Source: Curvibacter sp. PD_MW3 (lineage in GTDB: Bacteria > Pseudomonadota > Gammaproteobacteria > Burkholderiales > Burkholderiaceae_C). Taken from it: a stretch of DNA of 64,000 nucleotides. A program made the translations under genes and the position numbers. The stretch spans positions 1,049,624-1,113,623 of the forward strand of contig NSIV01000001.1 of assembly GCA_002633085.1 (NCBI GenBank), read 5' to 3'. Below the pieces are notes generated by a model. The model searched no databases, was not told the origin of the DNA, and saw nothing but the letters and a program-made list of their open reading frames with translations. This document shows, in pieces, positions 18,771 through 28,635 of the stretch; within the stretch, counting starts at the first letter, position 1, and every line of letters begins with the position of its first letter.

Positions 18771-18899
18771 GGCCAATCCATCTATTCGATTTTTACGAAG
18801 TAATTAAACCAAAAATACGAATTTACGCGAATTCACAGAAGGTCTACAGTAGGGGTGTTCGGACCTTCCGTCCGTTCAAGATTGCTGAAAGGATCTGCC

Positions 18900-19436
18900 A
18901 TGCGTTTAAGCACCAAAAGCCGCTTTGCCGTCGCCGCCATGATTGACCTGGCCCTGCGCGAGCAGGCCGGTCCGGTACCGCTGGGCTCCATCGGCGAGCG
19001 GCTGCAGATTTCGCTGTCCTACTTGGAGCAGATGTTCAGCAAGCTGCGCCAGCAGGGCCTGGTGGAAAGCACACGCGGCCCCGGCGGCGGCTACACGCTG
19101 GCGCGGGCAACCCAGTCCATCAGCGTGGCCGACATCATCATCGCGGTGGAAGGCGCGCGCGCCCTGCAGATGGAAACCGCCACCGGCGCCGGCGAAGCCG
19201 GCTGCGCACTGACGCAGGAACTGTGGACCAGCCTGAACACCAAGATGATGGAACACCTGCAGTCCATCACGCTGCATCAGCTCGGCGAGGAGCAGCGCGC
19301 CAAGGGCGGCGTGCAAGTGGAAGTGCGGCCGGCCAGCAAACGCGGCATCTTTGCGCAACGCAAGGTCGCGCCGGCGAAATCGACCGTGCCGAACTCGGTA
19401 TTTGCGCTGGCCGGCGTGCTGGGCTCCCGCCGCTGA
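18900..19436 (+). CDS. Rrf2-family transcriptional regulator (single-Cys IscR relative)
   Basis: 178 aa from ATG 18900 (MRLSTKSRFAVAAMIDLAL), preceded by GAAAGGA. Winged HTH of the Rrf2 family (about 1-85) with the typical wing STRGPGGGYTLAR. IscR uses three cysteines to bind [2Fe-2S]; here only the third position is Cys (AGCALTQELW), so canonical cluster binding is not expected. Rrf2 relatives without the full set include CymR, which senses cysteine synthase. A cysK-like gene lies just downstream, on the far side of rnpB. The C-terminal 40 residues are a basic extension. Confidence 0.88.
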   Translation: MRLSTKSRFAVAAMIDLALREQAGPVPLGSIGERLQISLSYLEQMFSKLRQQGLVESTRGPGGGYTLARATQSISVADIIIAVEGARALQMETATGAGEAGCALTQELWTSLNTKMMEHLQSITLHQLGEEQRAKGGVQVEVRPASKRGIFAQRKVAPAKSTVPNSVFALAGVLGSRR

Positions 19437-19477
19437 GAAACGCAGCGCCGCACGGGCGCTGTGTCATGAATAAGTGT

Positions 19478-19802
19478 GAAGTCCGCCGATAAGCCGGATT
19501 CTGTGCGCCGAGGTTGCCCTCGGTGTGACCGCCATTAATCTGGGCCGGGGGTCGCCCCACCGGCTCGGTGCTACCTACCCGCACACTCCGGGGGCCCCGT
19601 CAACGTGTGCCTACTTGGTATTGCTGCGCGTAGAGATTGCCCGTTTCACCCGCAACAGGTTGCCCTGTTGCGACTCGTCTCTGTTGCTCTGATCCTCACC
19701 TCGCGGTGGACAGCTGTTAGCTGCTACGCTGCCCTATGCAGTCCGGACGTTCCTCCAGTGCCTGGTTTCCCAGATTGCACCAGCGGCGGTCTGGCGGGCT
19801 TC
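19478..19802 (-). ncRNA. rnpB: RNase P RNA (bacterial type A)
   Basis: The minus strand carries the RNase P RNA signature elements in order. A 5' strand of P1 (GAAGCCCGCC) pairs with the 3' strand GGCGGACTTC, with one mismatch. Then come the universal GAGGAACGTCCGGAC-like block near 19740-19757, the CACAGAATCCGGCTTA-like block at the 3' end (about 19490-19505), and GGTAAGGGTGAAA-type and AGTAGGCA-type internal segments. About 325 nt, somewhat shorter than E. coli (377). It is the catalytic RNA that trims tRNA 5' leaders. Ends are set from the P1 helix, so a few bases of uncertainty remain. Short ORFs in this stretch are shadows. Confidence 0.95.
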
Positions 19803-19873
19803 ACAGCACGGATTATCCTCTGCGGCGACAATTCCTGCACTGAATCCATCAAACCCACCCCAGGAGCCCCGCC

Positions 19874-20791
19874 ATGAAAGCCGACAACATCCTGCAAACC
19901 ATTGGCAACACGCCGCATGTGCGCATCAACCGACTGTTCGGCCCCGGCCACAACGTGTGGATCAAGTCCGAGCGCGGCAACCCGGGCGGCTCCATCAAGG
20001 ACCGGATCGGCCTGGCCATGATCGAAGACGCCGAAGCCCGCGGTCTGCTCAAGCCGGGCGGCACCATCATCGAGCCGACCTCCGGCAACACCGGCGTCGG
20101 CCTGGCCATGGTGGCGGCCGTCAAGGGCTACAAGCTGGTGCTGGTCATGCCCGACAGCATGTCCATCGAGCGCCGCCGCCTGATGCTGGCCTACGGCGCC
20201 AGCTTCGACCTGACGCTGCGCGAAAAAGGCATGAAGGGCGCCATTGCCCGCGCCGAGGAACTGGTGGCCAGCACGCCCAACGCATGGATGCCACAGCAGT
20301 TCGAGAACCCGGCCAACGTCGAGGTGCACGCCCGTACCACGGCGCAAGAAATCATCCAGGACTTCCCCGAAGGTATCGATGTGCTCATCACGGGGGTCGG
20401 CACCGGCGGCCACCTCACCGGCTGCGCCCAGGTGCTCAAGGCCAAATGGCCGCAGCTCAAGGTGTTCGCGGTGGAGCCCGCTGCCTCGCCGGTGATCTCG
20501 GGTGGTGCGCCCGCGCCGCATCCGATCCAGGGCATCGGCGCCGGCTTCGTGCCGAAGAACCTCGACACCCGCCTGCTCGACGGCGTGATCACGGTGGACG
20601 CCGAAGCCGCACGCGAGATGGGCCGCCGCAGCGCTAGCGAAGAAGGCATGCTGGTCGGCATCTCCTCCGGCGCCACGCTGGCGGCGATCGCGCAGAAGCT
20701 GCCGGAACTGCCGGCCGGTGCCACCGTGCTGGGCTTCAACTACGACACCGGGGAGCGTTATTTGTCAGTCGAGGGCTTTCTGCCGGCGTGA
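19874..20791 (+). CDS. cysK: Cysteine synthase A (O-acetylserine sulfhydrylase)
   Basis: 305 aa PLP enzyme joining O-acetylserine and sulfide to cysteine. The PLP lysine is in [10 protein letters not shown] (about residue 43), the substrate loop is PTSGNTG, the PLP phosphate loop [10 protein letters not shown], and the C-terminus has the family GERYLS motif. CysK is preferred to CysM because of these motifs and the lack of the CysM-specific segment, but the split is not certain. RBS is CAGGAG. Transcribed away from rnpB, whose 5' end is about 70 bp upstream, so the promoters are back to back. Confidence 0.92.
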   Translation: MKADNILQTIGNTPHVRINRLFGPGHNVWIKSERGNPGGSIKDRIGLAMIEDAEARGLLKPGGTIIEPTSGNTGVGLAMVAAVKGYKLVLVMPDSMSIERRRLMLAYGASFDLTLREKGMKGAIARAEELVASTPNAWMPQQFENPANVEVHARTTAQEIIQDFPEGIDVLITGVGTGGHLTGCAQVLKAKWPQLKVFAVEPAASPVISGGAPAPHPIQGIGAGFVPKNLDTRLLDGVITVDAEAAREMGRRSASEEGMLVGISSGATLAAIAQKLPELPAGATVLGFNYDTGERYLSVEGFLPA

Positions 20792-20847
20792 GATCTTGCG
20801 CTCCGCGCGTATCATTGCCGGCTTCTTCTGCTTGATCAACACAAGCC

Positions 20848-22578
20848 ATGATCCGACTCACAGAACTCAAACTCCCGCTGGAGCATGCCGCCGACGCGCT
20901 GCCCACGCTCATCGCCCAGACACTGGGCTTGGCACCCGAAGCCATCAGCCGCTTCACCATCTACAAGCGCAGCTTCGATGCACGCAAGGCCGATCTGCTG
21001 CAGGTCTACATCGTCGATGTGGCGCTGACGCCGGCACTTGAAGCCGACCTGCTTGCCAAGTTTGCCGACCATCCCCACATCGGCCCCTCGCCCGACCTGG
21101 TGTACCGCCCGGTGGCACAGGCACCGGCCGAACTGAAGGAACGCCCGGTGGTGGTGGGCTTTGGCCCCTGCGGTATTTTTGCCGCACTGATCCTGGCGCA
21201 GATGGGCTTCAAGCCGATCGTCATCGAACGTGGCACCACGGTCCGCCAGCGCACCAAGGACACCTGGGGCCTGTGGCGCAAACAGGTGTTGAACCCGGAG
21301 TCGAACGTGCAGTTCGGCGAGGGCGGCGCCGGCACCTTCAGTGACGGCAAGCTCTACAGCCAGATCAAGGACCCGCGTCACCTGGGCCGCAAGGTGATGA
21401 ACGAGTTCGTGCAGGCTGGCGCGCCGGCAGAAATTCTGGTGGAGGCGCACCCGCACATCGGCACCTTTAAGCTGGTGAAGGTGGTGGAGAGCATCCGCGA
21501 ACAGATCATTGCGCTGGGCGGCGAGATCCGCTTCCAGCAGCGCGTGACGGATGTGCAGATTGAAGACACCCCCAAAGGCAAGCAACTGCGCGGTCTCACC
21601 GTGCTCGACCTGACCACCAACACCCCCTATGAGTTGAAGGCCTCGCACGTGGTGATGGCACTGGGCCACAGCTCGCGCGACACCTTTGCCAAATTGTTCG
21701 ACCGCGGCGTGGCCATGCAGGCCAAACCGTTCTCGGTGGGCTTTCGCATCGAGCACCCGCAAAGCGTGATCGACCGGGCGCGCTGGGGCAAACACGCCGG
21801 CCACCCGCTGCTGGGCGCCGCCGACTACAAACTGGTGCACCACGCGCAAAATGGCCGTGCCGTCTACAGCTTCTGCATGTGCCCGGGCGGCACGGTGGTG
21901 GCCGCCACCTCGGAGCCGGGCCGCGTGGTGACCAACGGCATGAGTCAGTACTCGCGCAACGAGCGCAACGCCAATGCCGGCATCGTGGTCGGCATCGAGC
22001 CGGTGGATTACCCGAACGGTCTTGACGACGCAGCCGACTGGCAAGCCGCCTTCGGCCCGGAGGACGGTGCCCGCTACGCGCAGCAGGCTGCCGCCATGGC
22101 ACGCCAGCAGCCACACCCGCTGGCCGGCATCGTGCTGCAGCGCAAGCTGGAAGCCAACGCCTATGTGCTGGGCGGCGGCACCTACGAGGCGCCGGGCCAA
22201 TTGGTGGGTGACTTCATTGCCAACCAGCCGTCCACCGATTTCGGCAGCGTGCTGCCCTCCTACAAGCCGGGCGTGCACCTGGGCAACCTGGCCAACGCCC
22301 TGCCGGGCTACGCCATCGAAGCGATCCGCGAAGCGCTGCCGGCCTTCGGCAAGAAGATCAAGGGCTTTGACATGAAAGACGCCGTGCTTACCGGCGTAGA
22401 GACACGCACCTCGTCACCGTTGCGTATTCCGCGCGGCGAGGACCTGCAGAGCCTGAATGTGCGTGGCCTGTACCCGGCCGGCGAAGGCGCGGGTTACGCC
22501 GGCGGCATTCTGTCGGCGGGGGTGGACGGCATCAAGGTGGCCGAGGCACTGGCGCTCGACCTGCAGCCATCCGCCTAA
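20848..22578 (+). CDS. FAD-dependent oxidoreductase, COG2509 family
   Basis: 576 aa. A short N-terminal alpha/beta domain (about 1-95) is followed by an FAD-binding Rossmann motif, GFGPCG at 104-109, with the acidic strand end VIERG about 28 residues on. Typical family blocks are QFGEGGAGTFSDGKL, SFCMCPGGTVVAAT and, near the C-terminus, GLYPAGEGAGYAGGI for FAD binding. The enzyme class is widespread but the reaction is not established. Its stop overlaps, tail to tail, the convergent small proline-rich gene by 4 bp. Confidence 0.88.
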   Translation: MIRLTELKLPLEHAADALPTLIAQTLGLAPEAISRFTIYKRSFDARKADLLQVYIVDVALTPALEADLLAKFADHPHIGPSPDLVYRPVAQAPAELKERPVVVGFGPCGIFAALILAQMGFKPIVIERGTTVRQRTKDTWGLWRKQVLNPESNVQFGEGGAGTFSDGKLYSQIKDPRHLGRKVMNEFVQAGAPAEILVEAHPHIGTFKLVKVVESIREQIIALGGEIRFQQRVTDVQIEDTPKGKQLRGLTVLDLTTNTPYELKASHVVMALGHSSRDTFAKLFDRGVAMQAKPFSVGFRIEHPQSVIDRARWGKHAGHPLLGAADYKLVHHAQNGRAVYSFCMCPGGTVVAATSEPGRVVTNGMSQYSRNERNANAGIVVGIEPVDYPNGLDDAADWQAAFGPEDGARYAQQAAAMARQQPHPLAGIVLQRKLEANAYVLGGGTYEAPGQLVGDFIANQPSTDFGSVLPSYKPGVHLGNLANALPGYAIEAIREALPAFGKKIKGFDMKDAVLTGVETRTSSPLRIPRGEDLQSLNVRGLYPAGEGAGYAGGILSAGVDGIKVAEALALDLQPSA

Positions 22579-22877
22579 GGAGCACGTGGCGGGGTTGGTG
22601 GGGGCGGCGGCGGAGGTGACTTGCGCTTGCGCACCTGCGGCGGTGGCGGGGTATCCGCCCAAGGCGGCGCCGGCAACGCATCGGTGCCGCAGGCAGCGCG
22701 TACCGCGGCACCTTGCACCGTCAGCGGGTACTGGGACGCTTCCATCACCGTGCGATCCTTGAACTCGTTGTACTCCACCCAGGCCTGCTCGCAAGCGGGG
22801 GTGGTTTGGGCCAACGCCATCGGTGCGGCCAAGCACAGGGGCAGCAGCCGTAAAACAGGTAAGTGAAGCTTGTTCAT
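22575..22877 (-). CDS. Small exported proline-rich protein of unknown function
   Basis: 100 aa. A signal peptide (about 1-23, with cleavage after MALA) precedes a short domain containing two cysteines (PACEQAW and RAACGTD) and a C-terminal tail dominated by proline with a KRKS basic patch. I do not recognise a family. Its ATG overlaps the stop of the dCache-GGDEF-EAL gene as ATGA, so translation is likely coupled. The two Cys could form a disulfide after export. Codon use looks like that of neighbouring genes. Confidence 0.7.
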   Translation of the reverse strand: MNKLHLPVLRLLPLCLAAPMALAQTTPACEQAWVEYNEFKDRTVMEASQYPLTVQGAAVRAACGTDALPAPPWADTPPPPQVRKRKSPPPPPPPTPPRAP

Positions 22878-25627
22878 ATGATCCAATCCCCCTCCATCAA
22901 CAACTGGCGGCCCGCCCACTGCCCGACGAACTCGACAAAATCCTGCGCCGGCATGGGCCGAGCAAAAAAATAGCCCTGGGCTTCGTCGCACTCAAAGTCG
23001 CGCAGCCGCGCCAGCATATCGCCATTCTCCACCCCTTCGGCCAGGGTCCGCAGGTTCAGGCTGCGCGCCATCTGGATGATGGCCCGGATGATGGCTGCAT
23101 CGTCCGGATCGGACGCCAGGTCGCGGATGAAGGACTGATCGATCTTCAGCTTGTCCACATCAAAACGTTTCAGGTAGGACAGGCTGGAATAACCGGTGCC
23201 GAAGTCATCGATCGACAACTTCACCCCCAACAGCTTGAGGCGCTGCACCGTGGCCAGCACCTGTTCGGTGTTGTGGATCATGATTGACTCGGTCAGCTCC
23301 AACTCGAGGCAATTCGGATCCAGCCCGCTGTCCTGCAGCGCACGCATCACCTTGTGCTCGACATCGCCACGTTTGAACTCCACGGCGGACAGATTGACCG
23401 CCATCACCAACGGCGGCAGCCCCGCCTGCTTCCATGCCGCCCCTTGGCGGCAAGCCTCCTGGATCACCCACTCGCCGATTGGCACGATCAGGCCGCTGTC
23501 TTCGGCTACCGGAATAAAGCGGGCTGGCGACACCAGGCCCAGTTCGGGATGGTTCCAGCGCAGCAAGGCCTCGGCGCCGGTCACGGCACCGGTCGTCAGG
23601 TTGATCTGCGGCTGGTAATGCAGTTCGAATTCGCCACGGTCCAGCGCCCGACGCAAACCGGTCTTGAAACTGAGATGCTCGACCGCCTTGACGTTCATCT
23701 GCTCGTCGAAAAAACGGTAGCTGTTGCGCCCGGCATCCTTGGCCTGGTACATGGCAGTGTCGGCCTTCTTCAGCAGGGTCTCGAAATCCCGGCCGTCGCT
23801 CGGGTAGATGGCGATGCCGATGGAGGCCGACGTGGTCAGTTCATGACCATCGAGCTCGAAGGGCACGTGCAACTGCTCCCGGATCTTGGCCAGCACGGGG
23901 CTGATGGCCTCGGTGCCGGACAGATCGGGCAGCACGATGAGGAATTCGTCGCCGCCCTGCCGGCTGATGGTGTCGGTCTCACGCACACAGGCCCCCAGCC
24001 GCAAGGCGATCTCCTTGAGCAGGGCATCCCCTACGGCGTGCCCCAGCGAGTCATTGATGGTCTTGAAGTTGTCCAGATCGATGAACAGCAATGCCACACG
24101 CAAACTGGCACGATCCGCATAAGCGACGGCCTGCGTGAAACGGTCGTGCAGCAACAGACGGTTGGGCAGGCCGGTCAGGACATCGCGGTAGGCGAGAAAT
24201 TCAATTTGCCGTTCAGCCTGCTTGCGTGCCGTGACATCGGTGGCAATGGCCAGATAACCGTCGATCTCACCCGAGGCGCCGCGCAAAGGCGCCATGGTGG
24301 TGCTCAGATCGAACACCGTGCCGTCGCGCTTTTGCCGCTGCACCTCGAACTGGATGATGCTCTCGCCACGCAAGACGCGCTCGCGCAACTCGCGCGTCTC
24401 CTCTTCCTTGCCGATCGGCACGCTCAACAGAGGCTTGCCAACAACTTCTTCGGCACGCCAGCCAAAGAGTTTCTCGGCGGCCAGGTTCCAGGCCGTCACC
24501 AGGCCTTGCTGGTTGCGCGTGTAAATAGCGAACGGCGAACTCTGGATGATGGTCTGGTTCAGATGCTTTTCAGCGTCCAGTGTCAGGTTGACAGACCGCA
24601 AGGCAGCCACGGCCTGCGCCTGCTGGCGCCAGACATGGCAGATGAACCACGACAGCAGCAGTGTGACCAGCACAAAAGCCCCGACCAACCCGATCGCCTT
24701 CGTGGCCTCCTGGCGCCAGCCGGCCAAGGCCACTGCTGTAGACAGCCCCGCCACGATGTGCAGTGGCACGCCGCGTACCTTCCGGTAGGCGAAGACCCGA
24801 TGCACGCCATCGATGCTCGAAACTCCCTGGTAACTGCCTTCGACAGCCTCGGAACGCACCAGGCTCTGCAGGGCCGGCGAGCCGAACCTCATGCCCCCCA
24901 GGGTCGCCTCCGGCACTTCCGGGTGGCGAGTCACGACGCGCATCTCGCTGTTGAACAGCGTAAACGAATCCCCCGGCCCCAGCGTCAACGTGGCAAAAGC
25001 GCTGGTGAAGCGCGCCACCGGGATCGAGCCGACCACCACGCCAGCAAAGAGGCCCTCTGGCGTGCGGATGGCACGGGCCAGGTTGATGACCCACTTGCCG
25101 CTGATGCGCCCCAGCGCCGGCTGCCCGATCATCAAGCCGGTGTACGGCTGATCGCGCAAACGCACAAAATAATCGCGATCCGCCACCGCCAGTTTGGAGC
25201 CCGGCAGTACGCCGGTCCCGTGCGTCATGCGTCCCTGCTCATCCGTCACGCGCAGGCCGTCCAAGTCTGGATGCTGGAACAGTTGCTGTTCGATGAAAAA
25301 ATTCAGGGCTTGATCATCACGCCGGTCTGCTGCGATGGCGCGTTCGATCTCCATGATGGTGGCCCGCAAGGACAGATCGATCTCCCGGATGGAGGCGGCG
25401 ATGTCGTGATCGAGCAGCAGGGCCAGGTTCTGGACTTCGCTGGTCGCGCGTTCCTCGTATTTGAGACGGCTCTCATAAAGCGCCCAGGCAGCCAGCGCGA
25501 TCACCAGCAGATTGAGCAGCAGCAACCCCGAAAACAGACGCACCATGAACCCGTTGGCGAAGACGGGGCGCAGCCATGCCGGAACGCCGGGAGTCGTCTG
25601 CGCGAACCCGAGGTGGGTCTTGGACAT
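22874..25627 (-). CDS. Membrane dCache–PAS–GGDEF–EAL cyclic-di-GMP enzyme
   Basis: 917 aa from ATG 25627 (MSKTHLGFAQ); an upstream TTG is less likely. TM1 at about 31-50, a periplasmic double-Cache sensor of the PDC1_DGC-like type (about 55-295), TM2 at about 300-325, a PAS domain (about 350-470), GGDEF (motif GGDEF at 558-562) and EAL (EAL at 686-688, with later DDFGTGYSS and KIDQSF). Both active-site motifs are intact, so it could make and/or break c-di-GMP. Which activity dominates cannot be read from sequence. A small exported protein is translationally coupled at its 3' end. Confidence 0.95.
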   Translation of the reverse strand: MSKTHLGFAQTTPGVPAWLRPVFANGFMVRLFSGLLLLNLLVIALAAWALYESRLKYEERATSEVQNLALLLDHDIAASIREIDLSLRATIMEIERAIAADRRDDQALNFFIEQQLFQHPDLDGLRVTDEQGRMTHGTGVLPGSKLAVADRDYFVRLRDQPYTGLMIGQPALGRISGKWVINLARAIRTPEGLFAGVVVGSIPVARFTSAFATLTLGPGDSFTLFNSEMRVVTRHPEVPEATLGGMRFGSPALQSLVRSEAVEGSYQGVSSIDGVHRVFAYRKVRGVPLHIVAGLSTAVALAGWRQEATKAIGLVGAFVLVTLLLSWFICHVWRQQAQAVAALRSVNLTLDAEKHLNQTIIQSSPFAIYTRNQQGLVTAWNLAAEKLFGWRAEEVVGKPLLSVPIGKEEETRELRERVLRGESIIQFEVQRQKRDGTVFDLSTTMAPLRGASGEIDGYLAIATDVTARKQAERQIEFLAYRDVLTGLPNRLLLHDRFTQAVAYADRASLRVALLFIDLDNFKTINDSLGHAVGDALLKEIALRLGACVRETDTISRQGGDEFLIVLPDLSGTEAISPVLAKIREQLHVPFELDGHELTTSASIGIAIYPSDGRDFETLLKKADTAMYQAKDAGRNSYRFFDEQMNVKAVEHLSFKTGLRRALDRGEFELHYQPQINLTTGAVTGAEALLRWNHPELGLVSPARFIPVAEDSGLIVPIGEWVIQEACRQGAAWKQAGLPPLVMAVNLSAVEFKRGDVEHKVMRALQDSGLDPNCLELELTESIMIHNTEQVLATVQRLKLLGVKLSIDDFGTGYSSLSYLKRFDVDKLKIDQSFIRDLASDPDDAAIIRAIIQMARSLNLRTLAEGVENGDMLARLRDFECDEAQGYFFARPMPAQDFVEFVGQWAGRQLLMEGDWII

Positions 25628-25750
25628 GGGGCTCTTGTCTTGCAACGCAGCCTCCGGACAGTTGTTTGCCTGCTTCAGTCCACCCCATTGTGGAGAGACC
25701 CATCCACGAGCGCAAGTGGCTTTCCCCTAGGACGCCACGCCCCAAGAAAA

Positions 25751-25782
25751 ACCCCGGTCGGACAAATCCGTCCGACCGGGGT
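25751..25782 (-). terminator. Rho-independent terminator after htpX
   Basis: A perfect 13-bp inverted repeat (25751-25763 pairing with 25770-25782, loop of 6) is followed on the minus strand by TTTTTCTT. It lies 23 bp downstream of the htpX stop and separates htpX from the GGDEF-EAL gene. Confidence 0.9.
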
Positions 25783-25804
25783 GCATGGGAGAGGATGGCC
25801 CTGT

Positions 25805-26680
25805 TCAGCCTTGGGCGTTTTGCAGCGCCGCGATGCGCTCTTCGATCGGTGGGTGCGTCGAGAACAACTGGCCGATCCCACCGGCAATGCCCATCGCCGC
25901 CATGCTCTTGGGCAGCTCACCTGCATGCAGGCCGCCCAGGCGGGCCAGCGCGTTGATCATGGGCTGCTTGCGGCCCAGCAGTTGCGCCGATCCGGCATCG
26001 GCGCGGAACTCGCGCTGGCGCGAGAACCAGGCCACGATGATGGCGGCCAGGAAACCCAGCACGATGTCGAGCACGATGGTCGTCACGAAATAGCCGATGC
26101 CGGGGCCGCTGTCGCGGTCATCCCCTTTGCGCAGGAAGCTGTCCACCGCATAACCGATGACGCGACTGAGAAACACCACAAACGTGTTCATCACACCCTG
26201 GATCAGGGTCATGGTGACCATGTCGCCGTTAGCGATGTGGGCCACCTCATGGCCAATGACGGCCTCCACCTCTTCGCGTGTCATGCCCTGCAGCAGGCCG
26301 GTGGACACCGCCACCAGTGCCGAATTCTTGAAGGCGCCCGTGGCAAAGGCATTGGGCTCGCCTTCGAAGATGCCGACCTCGGGCATGCCGATGCCGGCTT
26401 TGTCGGCGAACTTCTGCACGGTGTTGACAATCCAGGCCTCGTCGGGCGACTGCGGCTGCTCGATCACGCGCACACCGGCGCTCCACTTGGCAACCGGCTT
26501 GCTGATCAACAGCGAAATGATGGCGCCGCCAAAACCCATGACCAAGGCATAACCGAGCAAGGCCCCCAGGTTCAGGCCATTGGCCGTGAGGTAGCGGTTG
26601 ACACCCAGCAGGCTGGCCACGATGCCCAGCACCACCACCACCGCAAGGTTGGTCAGAACAAACAGAACAATGCGTTTCAT
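25805..26680 (-). CDS. htpX: Membrane-bound zinc metalloprotease HtpX
   Basis: 291 aa from ATG 26680 ([10 protein letters not shown]), with AGGAAAG just upstream. Two N-terminal TM helices (about 5-25 and 35-55), the zinc-binding HEVAH motif (about residue 140) and the third ligand region [10 protein letters not shown], with two more hydrophobic segments between. HtpX is a membrane protease of the inner membrane that degrades misfolded membrane proteins together with FtsH. Length fits the family (about 290 aa). Monocistronic, ended by the terminator at 25751-25782. Confidence 0.95.
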   Translation of the reverse strand: MKRIVLFVLTNLAVVVVLGIVASLLGVNRYLTANGLNLGALLGYALVMGFGGAIISLLISKPVAKWSAGVRVIEQPQSPDEAWIVNTVQKFADKAGIGMPEVGIFEGEPNAFATGAFKNSALVAVSTGLLQGMTREEVEAVIGHEVAHIANGDMVTMTLIQGVMNTFVVFLSRVIGYAVDSFLRKGDDRDSGPGIGYFVTTIVLDIVLGFLAAIIVAWFSRQREFRADAGSAQLLGRKQPMINALARLGGLHAGELPKSMAAMGIAGGIGQLFSTHPPIEERIAALQNAQG

Positions 26681-26795
26681 GCTTTCCTTCAACAACAGCC
26701 CGTCACTCGCGGACCGATGGCGCAAATGGTAAGGGCGGAACGACGAAAATCAAGGCGAAGACGGGGAAAGTCCCCATCACCTGTGGCCATTTGAT

Positions 26796-27566
26796 TCACC
26801 GGCCGCAGGATGATACGGGATGCGCGACGGCACGCAGCGGGCGGAACACCTGCGCGTCGTCATAGAAAGCCGGGTCGTCATTGGCCGGCCACCAGCCGGG
26901 CACACCCAGCACCGGCAGCGGCACGAAGGGCTTGCCCGCCAGTTTGTTTGCCGTCAGATCCTGCGCCAGCCAGGCATCCAGATTCGCTATTGAATCAGTA
27001 GCAGGCTGCGCACGATAGACGTGGGCTGTGATCGGTTTTCTTGGAGAAACCAGTTTCTCCAGCAAGGCATGGCCGAACAGCAGCAGCGACGCCTGCGCCC
27101 ACAGCGGCCTCAGCTCGATGAACAGGCGCCGCCAGTCCCGGGCCACCAAGGCCTCCCACACGGCATCGGGGGCGCGCAGCAGGGCGGCGTTCTCGTCGAA
27201 CACGGTGATGGCATCGCGCACCGGGCCGCGCACCGCCTGCACGCCATCGGCCGCGATCTGCGCCGCCTGCAGCTGGTTAAGCCGCTGCTTGGCCAGGGGG
27301 AAATGCTGCCAGATGATCCCGTTGAAGAAATCATGCAGTCCGTCGCGCGTCGGCACGCCGCGCTGTTCGAAAATGTACTGCTCGTAGGCCACGCCACCCG
27401 GCAATGCCGCCTGCGGCACGAAGCGCACCGGCATGGCCTCACAGCTGTTGAGCGCCTCGGCACAGGAAACGCCAGCCATGACCTGCTGTGCCAGTGGCTG
27501 CCCCGCCTCGCGGTACGGCGCCAGCCAGGGTGCCTGCCAGTCGATCCGCTCTAAATCATGCGCCAC
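26796..27566 (-). CDS. DUF3025 domain-containing protein
   Basis: 256 aa from a GTG at 27566 ([14 protein letters not shown]). No ATG is available before VMAGVSC far inside. The GTG lies within the last codons of pyrC (16-bp overlap), implying coupling. The family block [16 protein letters not shown] and the C-terminal [20 protein letters not shown] are typical of DUF3025, whose function is unknown. Residues about 176-194 are encoded by a copy of repeat family A (26986-27039), a third gene with this in-frame element. Confidence 0.85.
   Translation of the reverse strand: MAHDLERIDWQAPWLAPYREAGQPLAQQVMAGVSCAEALNSCEAMPVRFVPQAALPGGVAYEQYIFEQRGVPTRDGLHDFFNGIIWQHFPLAKQRLNQLQAAQIAADGVQAVRGPVRDAITVFDENAALLRAPDAVWEALVARDWRRLFIELRPLWAQASLLLFGHALLEKLVSPRKPITAHVYRAQPATDSIANLDAWLAQDLTANKLAGKPFVPLPVLGVPGWWPANDDPAFYDDAQVFRPLRAVAHPVSSCGR
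26986..27039 (+). repeat. Family A repeat, copy 4, in frame inside the DUF3025 gene
   Basis: Plus-strand GCTA-N9-TAGC at 26986-27002, then TGCGCA and GGGC at the same spacings as the other copies, fading into CGGTTTT. Antisense to the gene; it encodes residues about 176-194. Confidence 0.65.
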
Positions 27567-28582
27567 GGCAACGACTCGCCGGAACGCAGCGGCTTGAGTT
27601 CGGCCTGGCCGAAGGGGAAGCTCTCCGGCGGCGTCCACGACTCGCGCCGCAGCGTGATGGTGCCTGTGTTGCGCGGCAGGCCGTAGAAGTCGGCGCCATG
27701 AAAACTGGCAAAGCCTTCGAGCTTGTCGAGTGCGCCTGCCATGTCGAAGACCTCGGCGTACATCTCGATCGCCGCATGCGCGGTGTAGCAACCGGCACAA
27801 CCAGTGGCGTGCTCCTTCAGGTGCACCGGGTGCGGCGCGCTGTCGGTGCCGAGGAAGAACTTCGGGTTGCCGCTGGTGGCCGCTGCCACCAGGGCCTGGC
27901 GGTGCACTTCGCGCTTGAGCACCGGCAGGCAGTAGTAGTGCGGCCTGATGCCGCCGGTGAAAATGGCGTTGCGGTTGTACAGCAGGTGGTGTGCCGTGAT
28001 GGTGGCACCGGTGAAGCGGTCGCTGGCCTGCACGTACTGCGCCGCTTCTTTGGTCGTGATGTGCTCGAACACGATTTTCAACTCGGGGAAATCGCGGCGC
28101 AGCGGCATGAGCTGCTGCTCGATGAACACCGCCTCGCGGTCGAACAGGTCAATGTCGGGCGAGGTCACTTCGCCGTGCACCAGCAGCAGCAGGCCCTCGC
28201 GCTGCATGGCTTCCAGCGTCTTGTAGGTCTTGCGCAGGTCGGTCACGCCGGCGTCGCTGTTGGTGGTGGCACCCGCCGGGTAGAGCTTGGCCGCCACGAC
28301 GCCGGCGTCCCGGGCACGCTTGATCTCGTCCGGCGGCAGGTTGTCGGTGAGGTACAGCGTCATCAGCGGCTCAAACGCCACGCCGGCCGGCACGGCAGCC
28401 AGAATGCGGCGCTTGTAGTCCAGCGCCTGCTGCGCGGTGGTCACCGGTGGCTTGAGGTTGGGCATGATGATGGCGCGGCCGAACTGGGCCGCCGTGTGCG
28501 GCACCACGGTGGCCAGCGGCTCACCGTCGCGTACATGCAGATGCCAGTCATCGGGGCGGGTGATGGTAATTTGCGAGGTCAT
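27551..28582 (-). CDS. pyrC: Dihydroorotase
   Basis: 343 aa from ATG 28582 ([20 protein letters not shown]). Cyclises carbamoyl-aspartate to dihydroorotate in pyrimidine synthesis. The zinc-binding HLH is at residues 14-16 in DDWHLHVRD, the carboxylated Lys is in VAAKLYPAG, later metal His residues are in LLLLVHGE and IVFEHITT, and the catalytic Asp is in LGTDSAPH. This is the type II (E. coli-like) class. First gene of a two-gene unit with DUF3025. Confidence 0.96.
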   Translation of the reverse strand: MTSQITITRPDDWHLHVRDGEPLATVVPHTAAQFGRAIIMPNLKPPVTTAQQALDYKRRILAAVPAGVAFEPLMTLYLTDNLPPDEIKRARDAGVVAAKLYPAGATTNSDAGVTDLRKTYKTLEAMQREGLLLLVHGEVTSPDIDLFDREAVFIEQQLMPLRRDFPELKIVFEHITTKEAAQYVQASDRFTGATITAHHLLYNRNAIFTGGIRPHYYCLPVLKREVHRQALVAAATSGNPKFFLGTDSAPHPVHLKEHATGCAGCYTAHAAIEMYAEVFDMAGALDKLEGFASFHGADFYGLPRNTGTITLRRESWTPPESFPFGQAELKPLRSGESLPWRMI

Positions 28583-28635
28583 GGGCGCTATTGTCCCAAA
28601 ACCGCCGCCCACGGTCTTAAGCCAGGGCTGCCGCA

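Noticed and set aside
18777..18899. Riboswitch or attenuator upstream of the Rrf2 gene
   Set aside because: AT-rich divergent promoter region without stable stems or a leader peptide.
19605..19877. 90-codon ORF with M-CLLGIAAR start
   Set aside because: Lies in the RNase P RNA gene; the structural RNA explains the sequence.
23354..26794. 1146-codon plus-strand ORF
   Set aside because: It spans the opposite strand of the GGDEF-EAL gene and htpX and crosses a terminator; no domain resemblance, a GC-driven shadow.
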